NCBI RefSeq assembly: GCF_004664715.2
Contig: NC_051069.1
Coordinates: forward strand, 376,001 to 440,000
Direction of reading: 5' to 3'
From: Peromyscus leucopus
Taxonomy: Eukaryota > Chordata > Mammalia > Rodentia > Cricetidae
Length of the DNA: 64,000 bases
Part shown: in pieces, positions 11,765 through 23,319 of the stretch
How positions within the stretch are numbered: position 1 is the stretch's first letter
How the letters are laid out: every line of letters begins with the position of its first letter
Translations under genes and position numbers: made by a program
The notes under the pieces: generated by a model
Told to the model about the DNA's origin: nothing
What the model saw: only the letters and a program-made list of their open reading frames with translations
Database searches by the model: none

Positions 11765-12765
11765 GTGTTTTAAATGCTGACCCTTTATCTGTTTTGTCAG
11801 GCTTGTGCTACTCCCTATCCCCAAACAATTCTAGCTCTGCCAATAAAAAATGCTACTTTCTTTCAAAGTCAAACTCAAACCTCATAATCTCCAGACAGTA
11901 GTCTGTCAATCATGCTACCGGTATTTGTTATCAAATCCTTTGAACCTTATAAATTTATTTTCACATTTCACTTATTTTGTTTGGGCATCAAAAAAGCCCT
12001 GTGTGAACTAGAGCAAGAGTCAAAATGATATCTTCAGGTGCCTTGCTCCAGGTGTGGAGAACTGAATGAATTACAAAAGATAAATGAATAGCCCCATCTC
12101 TTAATATGAAAAATTGAAAGTACAAAGAGGTCAATTGATCTGATAAAAACTAAACATTCCTAAGAGCAGAGGTTCAAACCTACGACTTCCTAGTTATCCC
12201 ACTTAATGAAGTTTCACTCACTGTAGTAGAAAGCTGAGAGGGAGAATAGGAGTCTTTATTGGTTCTTTCTTCCCAGAAGTTTCAAGACTGAAGACTTTTC
12301 CTATGAGTAAAGTCTATGAGCTTCCTAATGCCAGATTTAATACAAATATTTTTTCTCCGTTTCTTTTCGCTTGTACCTATTTTATTAACAAGATATTAGT
12401 AAACATTTTAGTAAACTATGTATGTAAGTGACATTCAGAGACGTGTTTATCAAATAAGGTATTTTTAAAATGGAAAAGCACTTTAAGCCCTATTATGAAA
12501 AAACAAAGTGCAGGAAATCTGGTAAATACCTCATTAATCTATCTAGTAAACAATCTACACATTCCAAAATACCTTATACATCTTAGTTAAAATACTTGAA
12601 TAAATACAAATTGCTACCGTTAAAGAATTAACTTGCCTTAATTATTAGGAATTTTCAAAAGACAAAATTCCTCCATGGTACACTAATATATTTTAAATTA
12701 ATGAAGAATACTTATCATATGCACTAAAGGAACTTTAAATCTTCAATAGGTAAATTTCATTACTC
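11765..12765. other. Unique intronic sequence
   Basis: AT-rich, no recognised features before the antisense LTR at 12767. Confidence 0.55.
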
Positions 12766-12766
12766 T

Positions 12767-13249
12767 TGTTAGGGTCCGAGAGAAGCCCCCAAGAAAGACC
12801 ATCAGTCACAAATGCAATCAGCAAGAGCACTTATTATTTCCAACATGCTGGGGTGGCAAATAGCGCCCCGGAAGGGAGGTAGCAAGCTTCTTTTAAGTGG
12901 AGTTAGGGGAATTCCAGGGAGGAGGGATTAATCTGGTGCTGATTGGTGGAGGAAAGATTAGTCTGGGGGCTGATTGGTGGGAGTGTTTAGGGGCTTGTTG
13001 AAGGGAGGATAAGAAAAGCTTTCTTTAGCTAGCAGAATGTTGGGAGTTTGGGGCGGGGGAGGGTAGGGGGGCCTACTGAGTCAGCAAAAGGCTGTGGGGC
13101 ACCTGCTGATTGGTTGCCCTTGAGTTGTGATCTCCCCAAGAACTGCTTGCTCAGCTCCAGCCAGTTCCAGTAAATGGAAACGAAGGTCTGGTCCCTGGCA
13201 GGGTTTTAGAAACTTGTCGTGGATCTGCTCTGGCTCCACGGCCCTCTCA
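12767..13249 (-). mobile_element. Solo LTR (antisense), class I-like, 4-bp duplication CTCT
   Basis: Begins TGTTAGGGTCCGAGAG on the plus strand and ends CACGGCCCTCTCA, 483 bp, flanked by CTCT (12763-12766 and 13250-13253). The block AATGCAATCAGCAAGAGC followed by an AT-rich AATAA-complement marks the R region in reverse. The same 18-bp block recurs in the element at 56112, so they are one family. Confidence 0.75.
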
Positions 13250-13293
13250 CTCTAAAGACCATTTTTTACTATGTTTAATTTACTAATAATTTG

Positions 13294-13438
13294 CCGGGCG
13301 TGGTGGCGCACGCCTTTAATCCCAGCACTTGGGAGGCAGAGGCAGGCGGATCTCTGTGAGTTCGAGGCCAGCCTGGACTACCAAGTGAGCTCCAGGAAAG
13401 GCGCAAAGCTACACAGAGAAACCCTGTCTCGAAAAAAC

Positions 13439-13493
<55 letters not shown>
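13294..13493 (+). mobile_element. Very young B1 SINE with ~53-bp pure poly(A)
   Basis: GCCGGGCGTGGTGGCGCACG start, almost no mutations, an uninterrupted A-run 13441-13493, and a perfect 17-bp duplication AATTTACTAATAATTTG at 13277-13293 and 13492-13508. Confidence 0.95.
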
Positions 13494-13496
<3 letters not shown>

Positions 13497-13508
13497 ACTA
13501 ATAATTTG

Positions 13509-13850
13509 TCTGTTTTGGGGACACAGTCCCACTATGTAGCACAGAATCGCCTTGATATCATTACATAGTCCAGGTTGACCTCAAACTGACAATAATCCTC
13601 TGCCACAGCCTCAAATGCTGAGATTGCAGGTGTACACCACCACATTCAAGAACTACTTCTTTAATTACCTTTTATTTATGAGAGGAGGGGAGGGCAAGGG
13701 AGGGATGGTAGAAACACACATGTGGAGGTCAGAGGACAACTTGCTAGGAGTCAGTTCTCTCATCCCACTATGTGGGTCCAAGTGATGGAGCTTAGGTCAT
13801 TATGCTTGGAAGCAAGTCCCTTTGCCTGCTGAGTCACGTCACTAGTCTAG
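13509..13850 (-). mobile_element. Old B1-type monomer followed by B3-like SINE, antisense
   Basis: 13509-13648 has GGGGACACAGTCCCACTATG and GATTGCAGGTGTACACCACC. 13660-13850 has CATGTGGAGGTCAGAGGACA. Confidence 0.75.
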
Positions 13851-13859
13851 AAACTATTT

Positions 13860-15135
13860 AATTGTGGCCACTTTATAGCACCATAAAGTCATACATAACT
13901 ATATACTGAAATCACTTATTGAAATAGAGGCATTAACCTAATTAGGAATTCAATTACAACCATATACCTTTTTACACTAGTAACCACAGAAACTAATTTT
14001 TCTTAACAACGTTTATAGTATCTCAAGCTATCTCTAATTCACTGATGTTTTTTAAGCATTTTTAAGGTTGGATCCACAGGGGGGAAAAAAGAGTACAATG
14101 TGGTTTAGTGAAGATTTTACATAAAACTGCCTCAAAAAGACACTAAAAACTACTTACAGCAGTCCATATTACAATATACAAATACATTCACACAAAGGTA
14201 CGGGCTTCAAAACACAAAGTTAATTCCATATGATTATCCAATCAACTTTCTTTTAACTCTTTTAAAGAAAAAAGTAATGACACCAACCTGCAATAGAAAG
14301 TGCTGGTCCCCCTTGGTAATGTGATAATCCTGTATCCTGGGTCAGGTCAAACAGTAACTCTGAAGAGTTATTAGACAGAACTCGTGGAGAGTTTGTTAAA
14401 TAACCCTGTTAAATTCAAAGAAAGAATATTACATGAACTGGACATAAAACTATTGTCTTAAACACATGTATAAAAGTAATTTCATGATATACCTATATCA
14501 TGGATAAAAACCGTTGATGATTCAACAAGTTAGAAAAACACAAAAGTAGTTGGACAAAATTATCAACTCTCAAAATTGAAAGCAAGCTAATAGAGCTCAT
14601 TTATTCCTGTGTGCCCAGCTAAAAATAATCACCTAACCTAGGCAGCAAGTTCTAATCCAGTGTTTTCAAAGTAAAAGAAGTGCAAACTTACTTTATATTT
14701 GTAAGACCAACACATGCTTAGAGGTTCTAAAACTGCAATATATCATCAAGAAGTAATAGAACTCAGTAAAAACTCTGCATAAACAAAGAGGAAAAATGAA
14801 AACATAGTGGCATGAATGTAAAAAATTAAAAGCTTCAGTAACTCTTATATCCTACTCCCAAATATCACTGTTGAGGGTGAATTTTTTTTATATGAAATGA
14901 ATTTCAAGCGATGACTTGGAGAACTTTATAACTACGTAGTCATAAAGAAAAATAATGCATCCTTACTTTTCTAATTGTTCCACACAAACCTATCTATCCT
15001 AAGCCAAGGAATGTCAAATGTCACAGGGGAAAAAAAAAGCAACTTGGGTCATAGAATGAAGTACCAGTGCCAATCAGAAAGAGATTAGGACAGAAGCAGC
15101 TGATAAAATACCTCAGCCCATGTGCCTTCTCCAAG
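13860..15135. other. Unique intronic sequence around exon 6
   Basis: Apart from exon 6 (14288-14405) there are no recognised repeats or genes. Confidence 0.6.
14288..14405 (-). CDS. ZNF280D: ZNF280D exon 6
   Basis: Acceptor TTTAACAG (AG at 14407-14406) and donor GCAG|GTTGGTG (GT at 14287-14286). The 118 nt enter in phase 0 and leave in phase 1. It encodes GYLTNSPRVLSNNSSELLFD and LTQDTGLSHYQGGPALSIA. The LLFDLTQDTGLSHYQGGP block is the clearest diagnostic of ZNF280D. The donor GTTGGT is weaker than the others in this gene. Confidence 0.94.
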
Positions 15136-15145
15136 AGACCTAGAG

Positions 15146-15667
15146 TGTTGTAGAATATTATTTTAAGGTATTACATTTGTTTATGCTGTGGAATATTTGT
15201 TTAATGATGCAAAGATGTGTTGCATTCTTTTATGTTGCATTTAATCCTGTGAAGCTGTGTTACTTTGTCTAAAACACCTGACTCAGCTAATAAAGTGCTG
15301 AATGGTCAATAGCAAAGCAGGAGAAAGGATAGGCTGGGCGTGCAGGAAGAGAGAATGAGGAGGAGGAGAAATCTGGGGAGAAAGAGGAATGAGAAAATAA
15401 AGAGGAGGGCATGAGGCGCCATCCACACAGCCAGACATGGAATAAGAAGGAAAGAAAAGATATACAGAAATAGAGAAAGGTAAAAGCCCAGAGGCAAGAG
15501 GTAGACGGGATAGTTAAGAAAAGCTGCCTAGAAATAAGCCAAGCTAAGGCCAGGCATTCATAAAAAAGAATAAGCCTCTGTGGATATTTATTTGGGAGCT
15601 GGGTAGCGGGCCCCCCAAAGAGAAAAAGAGCCACAGATCAAAGAGTAAAAACAACCAACTACATACA
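15146..15667 (+). mobile_element. Solo LTR, ERVK-like, with 6-bp duplication CTAGAG
   Basis: TGTTGTAGAATATT...ACTACATACA, 522 bp, flanked by CTAGAG at 15140-15145 and 15668-15673. Contains CAGCTAATAAAGTGC (poly(A) signal) and a purine-rich GAGGAGGAG centre. Related in sequence to the 31044 element. It sits within ZNF280D intron 6 in antisense orientation to the gene. Confidence 0.88.
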
Positions 15668-16027
15668 CTAGAGCTCAAAGGAATTCTTAGCCAAGCTAGC
15701 AAAATCTTAAGAGCATAGTGAAAAGTATGAGATGGACTGTAATGTGGTCAAGAATAGAGCAATATAAGTTTCTATGTAACTGTATACATATTCAGTATAA
15801 TTTTGAAGTGGTCAATACAACTAGAGATATAAGCTCCAATACTACATACATAACAAGTTCACTAATGTATGTGCACACACAAATATAATCCAATATGACT
15901 CATAAGGAACAATAATCACTCTGCAAAGTAAGTTCTAACTGATTTTTGGACCTTCCACATGATAAAATGAGTTTTAAGTTAAACAATGCTTAAGTATTAA
16001 AATGACCCCTCCCATGGGGGGAAAAAA

Positions 16028-16168
16028 AAAGCCAGGCACCAAGGTGCACACCTGGAATCCCAGCACTCAGGAAGTGAAAATAGGAAGATCTGGAATTGAA
16101 AGCATTCCTTGGCTATTTAGCCAGCTCAAGGATTGCCTGGGCAACCTTGTCTCAAAAAGAGCTGTTTT
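16028..16168 (+). mobile_element. B4/RSINE-like old SINE
   Basis: CCAGGCACCAAGGTGCACAC and CTGGGCAACCTTGTCTCAAA; differs from B1 in the centre. Confidence 0.65.
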
Positions 16169-16169
16169 A

Positions 16170-17800
16170 ACAACAAAAAAATAAAAGGATATATACTAGT
16201 TCAAAAACAAAACGCTAAAGACAAATATACTTGATATACCCTCTTTTTTAATTTACTGGACAGAAAGATGCAAATACAAAAATTTAACAATTACAAACTA
16301 GTATTGTTTAAAAATGATGTCTACTAAAAATAACTTACTTACAATGTTTAGTTGTCAGAGTCATGAACAGAAAAGTGTAACTGTAAAAACTATGAATGAA
16401 GAGTTAAGAGTAACTGCAAGGTAGACTCAAAAACAAGATCTAAGGACATCAGTAAGAAATTTGGTCACGTTCTAATTATGAATCTGAAGTTTGGTTAACA
16501 TTAATTGTTAGTCATAAGAGGTAAGATGCTAACATGAGGGAAGCGAGATGAGAAAAATATAGGAACTCTCTCCTACCTTTTCTGCAAGACTAATATTAAC
16601 TTTAATAAAGTTAAAGGAAGGATAATATTCACTACTGGCAAACTAGGTTATATTTTGGGATGACTTTACATAAAGACTTCAGTTAATTATAAAAGTCTCG
16701 AAAGTGTCCTTTATTAAACTTTCAAGAATTTATGGTAAAGAAAGCTTAATGAAGAATAAACCCTATATTTTCAATAATAGATAAAAGAGTTAAACTCATG
16801 AGTTATCATATAACCATTACTATCAAGCTTTCAAAAATAGGACACGTTCCTCATAGACTGTTTAGTGAAAAAGTAAACGTGCTGACCTGCACAATTTAGC
16901 TCCTCATGGCACATAAACTGATAAACAATAAATTCTTCTGTCTTTTCTAAACTCCCCTCAGATATGTTTATCTTTCAAAAACATGTAGGTTTTGTTTTGT
17001 GCTTATAAATTAAAGGATAATTAAGAATTTCATTTTATTATTAACTTTACTGATATGGGATTGTTATAAGATCATAGGAATAATTTATAATCCTAAAGCA
17101 ATACCATACTTAGAATTTGAGGCAGACATGAGCATCTGAACCTAAGATGTAGTGTAAAGAAAAATAAAAAAATTCATTAATTCCATGACCTAACAGTAAC
17201 CAAGTACAATCTTATTTCATTAAAGCAAACACTTTTTCCAAATATTTGTACTTTCAAATATTCATTTGCTCTGTCAAAAACAAAATGAAAAACCAAAACT
17301 CTTTAACAAAACTGTAACAGTTATTCCTACTAAACACATCCCTAAAAAGTAACTTATTAAGTATCTTTAGTATTACAAAGAAGGCAACCTATTAGTCAAC
17401 AAATAACTAGCTAAAAAGAATTTTCAAACAGATTTTTCAGTGTCTTATGAAAGTTCAGAATAACTAAAAAATGGACTACCTGAAAAATGTTTGCTAAATG
17501 CAGTAGTAAGAGTAAAGTAGATACTACAATAGAATTAGGATAACCAACATTTATTTAACCACTTAACCTAGCAAACTAAAATGTCACATCGTATACATTA
17601 CGTTCGCTTGCTTGTCACAGTAAATGTATATCGATTAGTTATCACAGTGGTATTAATGAAGACCTAACATTCTTTCCCAATATATAGACAGGTAGGCTAA
17701 GGTTAGGTGTGGCTGAGGAAGGCTCTCAAAACAGCATCATTTGTTACTGATGGTATTGAAACTATAATCCAAGTCTAAATGAAGACATAAAACTCATACT
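16170..17800. other. Unique AT-rich intronic sequence
   Basis: About 1.6 kb with no SINE, LTR, exon or RNA gene that I can recognise. It is one of the longest repeat-free stretches in the window. Confidence 0.6.
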
Positions 17801-17805
17801 CAGAG

Positions 17806-17965
17806 CAGGGCGATGGTGGCACACACCTTTAATCACAGCACTCGGGAGGCAGATGCAGGTGGATCTCTATAAATTCAAGGCCAACCTGGTCTACAAAGTG
17901 AGCTCTAGGACATCCAAGACTACACAGAGAAACCTTGTCTCAAAAAACTAAAATTAAATAAATAA
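17806..17965 (+). mobile_element. B1 SINE
   Basis: GGGCGATGGTGGCACACACC to AACCTTGTCTCAAAAAAC. Confidence 0.9.
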
Positions 17966-17997
17966 GTAAATAAGCGAAACAAAGTAATTCATACTCA

Positions 17998-18080
17998 ATA
18001 GTCATATATCATATTGACTTTATCAATGATATTCATACCCATTAGTCATACATATTAACTTTATTGATGATATTAACAGT
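17998..18080. repeat. Imperfect ~43-bp tandem duplication
   Basis: AGTCATATATCATATTGACT...AATGATATTCATACCCATT is followed by AGTCATACATATTAACTTTA...GATGATATT. Two diverged copies, AT-rich. Confidence 0.6.
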
Positions 18081-18979
18081 AATATTTCCATACCTGCCTG
18101 AATAGTGTTGAGATACAAAGATATTCCATGAAAAATTAAAAACATGACATAAAATGTTAAACTATTAATTAAATTTATTAAATTAAAAATTAAAAAACCA
18201 ATAAAAATAATAATTAAAGCCAATGTAGCTTCCAACATTCATGGGGAAAGCCCCTAAAATAAGAAGATTCATTCCAGAACACAAGTCTGTGATTTTAGCT
18301 TTGACCACACAGATAACTGAGACTTAAATGTATGATTTCTAGGCACCGTACAAACCAACTGGCCAATCTGCTCTTTCCCCACAGGATTCCAGGAGTACAA
18401 CCCGTCAGTTGGGGTGTCTTCTGTCCATAGCCAGGAAACACTCTGAAGTGAAAGGACTCCAGTCTCTAACTTTTATGCCACCCTTTGCTGCTTTCTTCCT
18501 CAGAGTGGGGTTTGTTTCTCTTACTGTGTTAGTCAGCTTTTCCTTCTCTAGTTTTCTCCTCTAAATGCCGAACAACTAATGACAAGTACAAGAAAACAAA
18601 TTCACTATAACATTTACTGTATTTTTGAAGAACATGAAGAATAGCCTTTGGAACCTTACAGGATCCAAGATAGAAAGTCAGTAGACTCTCCTGGTTTTTG
18701 TCTAAAGAAGAACTACTACTATTCACTAAGGCAGTGCTAACCTAACTTTCCAGCATCAAGTTGATCTTAAACATTTAAAAATAACTAAACCCTAAAACAC
18801 TTTTCACATTGGTAAATCTATAGATATTTACCAAACTAGAACTTAAAACAGAAATATATTAAATATTACTTTATTTTTAAATTACATTAAGTGTATTATG
18901 GATCAGCATGAGTAGCATTTTTATAAAAAAATTATTTGCAGATACATTAAAAAAAGTAGTATTTTATATCTCTGCAATT

Positions 18980-19180
18980 TTTATTTTCATTTTGGGAGCT
19001 AGGGTCTCCATTATCCCAGGTTAGCCTCAAATTCACTATGTGGTCAAGGATGGCCTTGTACACCTGATCCTCCTGCTTCTACCTCTCCAAGTGGTGGGAT
19101 TAGCTGTATGTGCTTGAACCCAGAGCTTTGTGTGTACTAGGCAAGCTCTCTTCTCTAATAACTAAGCTAAATGCTCAAAA
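18980..19180 (-). mobile_element. B4-like SINE (B1-ID composite), antisense
   Basis: GGGAGCTAGGGTCTCCATTA, then GTGTGTACTAGGCAAGCTCT, the reversed ID-like part, downstream of a B1-like part. Confidence 0.65.
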
Positions 19181-19874
19181 GAGAATATGGACTCATGACA
19201 ACATGTAATGGAAAGGAGCATTTCAGTAGTGTGAATTACCACTGTTAAGATACTACTTTGATCCTACTAAAACTCATCAGGCAGTACTTTCTTAAAGGTA
19301 TATCACGATGAAATCTGAAATTTTGATCTGTGAACTTTTGATACCTTGTGCCATTAAAATCGTTAGCCTACAATATACTTTTATTCAGACATTTCAATAA
19401 CATATATCCTTTGGTTAGTTACAAACTATTGGTTTCATAAACTATTTTAAATATTGAAAAAGTTCACTACACATCATCAAAAAATCCATTTATTTATACC
19501 ACCCATCAGAAAAGTCTTGAAATACTAGGGAGCTGTCAAGATTTAATGGCAGATTAAAGATTTCCAACATTTTAATTTTTTTCTTGACAGCTCAAATTTT
19601 ATCCTTGGTAAGAAAGAACACAACTATCAGCCGTTTCCCACAAATGGAAGGCGCACTATGTTCAACATTGATGAAATCTGTACCAAACTGAGGACTGAAT
19701 AACTTCATTCTAAAGTGGACTCCATGGTACCATCTCCTGATATTCATATCCTGTATGATTCCCTTCCTTTTAATGTGGCTAGGACAGCTGACTTGATTCT
19801 TAACAAAATAATATGGTAAAGATGACAAAGTATATAACATCATTTTATGAACATAATTGTTTCTTAAAACTAAG

Positions 19875-20035
19875 AAAATCAAGTCAGGCAGTAGTCTCAA
19901 CACTCAGGAGGCAGAGATAGGCAAGTGTCTGAGTTTGAGGGCAGCCTGGTCTACAGAGTGAGTTCCAGAGGGCTACACAGAGAAAAGCTGACTAAAAACA
20001 AAACACCACCACCACCAACAACAACAACAAAGAAC
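19875..20035 (+). mobile_element. B1 SINE (degenerate head)
   Basis: AACACTCAGGAGGCAGAGAT to the CACCACCACCAACAACAACA tail. Confidence 0.82.
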
Positions 20036-20589
20036 TCTCCCTTACTTTCAGGAGCCAAGTAGTCATGTTGGGAAGACCCACATGGCAAGGAATAAGTCAA
20101 AACCTAGAAGGATCCTGAGACTCACTCTGACAATCTTTTAGGAAACCAATGCTACCAACAAGCATTTGAACTTGGAAGACACTTCCCCAGTAATGCTTTT
20201 GATGAGACTGCTTTGAGGACCAAATCTTGAATGGTAGTCCTATTAGGCCCTAAAGCAGAGGATCCAGTTAAGCTACAATCTGCCTCCCACCAACACAAAC
20301 TGTAAGACTATAAAATAATTAATATATGTTAGTTTATGGCAATATGAAGAAATAATATACCACAACTTGTCAGTCATTATTTCAAGTAAAAATGCATTCA
20401 ATTAAAATGCATCAGGTATTTCAGCTTGCTAATCATGCTAATGCTTTTCCCTAAAGACAATCATCAAGATATTTCAGACACAGAAATGCTTTATGTACAC
20501 TACTCACTTCGACACACAGAACATTTAAAAAGACACATATTCAAGGGTATAGTTAACGAAATAACATGTTTAATACATTGTAAAACTTT

Positions 20590-20763
20590 TTTTTTTTAAA
20601 CATTTATTTATTTATTATACAACATGTATGACTGCAGGCCAGAAGAGGGCACCAGATCTCATTACAGATGGTTGTAAGCCACCATGTGGTTGCTGGTAAT
20701 TGAACTCAGGACCTCTGGAAGAGCAGTCAGTGCTCTTAACCTCTGAGCCATCTCTCCAGCCCC
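20590..20763 (-). mobile_element. B2-type SINE, antisense
   Basis: GCCAGAAGAGGGCACCAGAT, CACCATGTGGTTGCTGGTAA and GAGCCATCTCTCCAGCCCC. Confidence 0.92.
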
Positions 20764-21673
20764 GCAAAACTTTTTTGAAAAACTGACTATAACTGGAGTA
20801 CTTCATTGGGCATGCATGGTGGGTGGCTAACCCACAAACTTTGGTGCAGATGAGTGCTTTTTTTTTTGACTCACAATAAGCCATCAGCAGCTTGGTCAGC
20901 ACTGTTTTTGTGTCGGCAATGCAAATGTCAAACAGTGAAAAAGAAAGTGTCTTCAGTTATCTTGACAATGGTGTTGAAATCAAACACCTGAAAGTGTCTT
21001 AAGGAATCCTCCAGAATTGCACACCATCCTTAGAACTGCTAAGCTGAGGAAATACTTTCATTTTTTAAACTATACACTCATATACAATATATACACATGT
21101 ATATATATGCATATACAGATAAACTATAGATTAGCCTATACTGAGATCTGAGATCCACTCAGCTATGAGTCCTAAGTGAATCATTTAATCACTATAAACT
21201 CAGTATTTATTTAACTATAAAATGGAGGAAGTAACAATACCTGCTTCCTAGGTATATTTAAGAATTAAATGAGATTATTTTATGTATGGCAGTTAGTACA
21301 AATATGTGTCTATTAGTAGCTTAATAAATTTAATTATTACCATTATCTATTACTTTTTACTAAGGATTTTTAACTAAAGTATGAATAAAACGCTATCAAG
21401 GCTTCTCAATAATTTTTCAAAATTAAAAGTACCTAGCCCAGTTTGCAAGCATAAATATTTTGCTATCATGTGATCTTCAGTATAATCTTTTTATTCACAT
21501 TTTGAGAGTCTTCATTTTCAAAGCTATACCTAACCAGTTTAAGCATATTCCCCATCTGACTAACCTTTTGTGGTACCCATTATGATAACAGGTGACTACT
21601 TGTTGATAATCTATAATTTTAATTGGGTATTGTTAATATTTCAAACTGACTAAATAGTTTTGAAAACACTTAC

Positions 21674-21813
21674 AGGTTTAGAAAATGGTTGAACAATAAC
21701 AGAGTTATCTGAAGATCTAGATTCAGGATGAAAATTGACTGGCAAGGCAGCCACAGGATTTGATGCTGGATTAGGGAAGCGTTGACTTGTAGGCTTGAAT
21801 GAAGTAGTAAAAC
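21674..21813 (-). CDS. ZNF280D: ZNF280D exon 5
   Basis: Acceptor AAAATACAG (AG at 21815-21814) and donor CCT|GTAAGTG (GT at 21673-21672). The 140 nt enter in phase 1 and leave in phase 0. It encodes FTTSFKPTSQRFPNPASNPV, AALPVNFHPESRSSDNSVIV and QPFSKP. It aligns with the human AAFKPTSQHYTNPTSNPVPA region and the ESRSSD-SVIVQPFSKP block. It is Ser/Pro/Asn-rich, probably disordered, with no catalytic or zinc-binding residues. The intron to exon 4 is only 100 bp. Confidence 0.94.
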
Positions 21814-21913
21814 CTGTATTTTAAAATTACACAACACATTAAATACATTTCTATATAATCAAGTTTTTCAAACTATTTTAGTTTAAAATTAAAGTAATAC
21901 AATAGTATTATAC

Positions 21914-21979
21914 CTCGATTAAGTGCACCGTTCTTTAGTCCTCGTGAATGGGAGCTGGGGTTAACTCTGTTCAAAATAT
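21914..21979 (-). CDS. ZNF280D: ZNF280D exon 4
   Basis: This is a 66-nt exon. The acceptor TTTTTTTAG ends at 21980 and the donor G|GTATAA starts at 21913. Phase 1 on both sides. It encodes N-ILNRVNPSSHSRGLKNGALNR-G (the two end residues are split across junctions). The human counterpart reads ILNRVNPSSYSRGLKNGALSRG, so the match distinguishes ZNF280D from ZNF280C. No domain is recognised in this part, which belongs to the low-complexity N-terminal region. Confidence 0.94.
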
Positions 21980-22244
21980 CTAAAAAAACACAGATATTTT
22001 AAATTTGTTTGAGTGAAATAGAGATATTAAAATTATGAACTGAAAACATATTAGAAGGAATATTATCTTAATTTGAAAATATTTTATCAGCATTAACTGT
22101 TTTATAGAATAAGCACAATCTTTCTCATTATAACTAAATGTCCAAAGGCCAGAAGTATAATAAATCCAAATGATAAATCCAAATGCATATAAGCCAAACA
22201 TTCTACAAGGCAAAGAAATTTTTGTCCACATAAAATCTTCCAAA

Positions 22245-22396
22245 AGCCAGGCCTAGTGGTACACACCTTTAATCCCAGCATTCAGGAAGCAGAAGCAAGC
22301 AGATCTCTGTGAATTTGAGGCCAGCCTGAGTTCCAGGACAGCCAGGGATGTCACAGAGAAAACTTGTCTCAAAAAGCCAAAAAAAAAAAAAAAACC
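22245..22396 (+). mobile_element. B1 SINE
   Basis: CCAGGCCTAGTGGTACACAC to CTTGTCTCAAAAAGCC plus A-tail. Confidence 0.88.
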
Positions 22397-22794
22397 TCTT
22401 CTAAAAACATATTTAAATATGGTTGCGTGGAGTTGAAGTCTATTCTTTCCTAGGGATGGTGACAGAATTGTATATATGTTTGGGTTCCTATGACTTAAAA
22501 TTAAACCCCGATCCATTCTCCATATTCTATTCACAGTTCTAAAAGGAGAATTTCCATGGACTATTTATCATTATCTTTGAGTTCCAAAAGGGAAACTATT
22601 AGAAGTTACAGACTAAAATGAATCTAAAGTTTACTGGAATATCTTATAAGTTAAGAGGATCAAATCTATCATCTTATCAGAAGTTAAGATTGTCATGACT
22701 TTGAGGGACTGATTTAAAGTTCTTACTCTTACATACATATGAATGTGCAAAGTTTTTAACATCTAGCTTACTCAGGAAACAAAAATTTGAAAGA

Positions 22795-22970
22795 ATGAAA
22801 ACTTGCTCTTGCAGGTTCAAGTCCCAGCACCCACATGGTATCTCACAACCACCTGTATTGCCAGTTTGAAGGGATACAATAACCTCTTCTGACCTCTGTG
22901 AGCACCAAGTACTCATTGAATACATACATACATGCAGGCAAATACATATACACATAAATTAAAACTAAAT
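22795..22970 (+). mobile_element. 5'-truncated B3/B2-like SINE
   Basis: TTGCTCTTGCAGGTTCAAGT, CCAGCACCCACATGGTATCT and CTTCTGACCTCTGTGAGCAC. Confidence 0.8.
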
Positions 22971-23129
22971 AGATCTTTGTAAAATAGTTAAACTAGCTAA
23001 TATTTTTTCAGTAATGTTAACACAGTGCTTACTAATCAAGTACTACATTAATTTTATAAGAAAAAGAAGCTACTCAAACAACTTGACTTTTTTCAATCAG
23101 AAAACCAAGATTAATATTTAAACTAACTA

Positions 23130-23310
23130 TCACCAGTCAGTGGTGGCACACACCTTTAATCCCAGCACTCGGGAGGCAGATGCAGGTGGATCCCTGTGAG
23201 TTTAAGGCCAGCCTGGTCTACAGAGCAAATTCCAGGTCAGGCTCCAAAGCCATACAGAAAAACCCTGTCTCAAAAAAACCAAAACTTTAAAAAAAAAAAA
23301 AAAAAAAATC
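23130..23310 (+). mobile_element. B1 SINE
   Basis: CAGTCAGTGGTGGCACACAC to CCTGTCTCAAAAAAACC with an A-rich tail. Confidence 0.9.
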
Positions 23311-23319
23311 AAACTATCA

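Noticed and set aside
15287..15634. 115-codon minus-strand frame with hydrophobic, Phe/Ser/Leu-rich sequence
   Set aside because: Lies inside the solo LTR at 15146-15667; the bias comes from the polypurine centre of the LTR.
19560..19620. Perfect-looking plus-strand acceptor (TTTTTTTCTTGACAG) with a donor 15 nt later
   Set aside because: No coding continuity and no plus-strand gene around it; poly-T runs in AT-rich introns create many such sites.
19592..19903. 103-codon minus-strand frame and protein-like short plus-strand stretches
   Set aside because: No family recognised, no splice or conservation support, and the right end enters a B1. Chance open frame in AT-rich intron.
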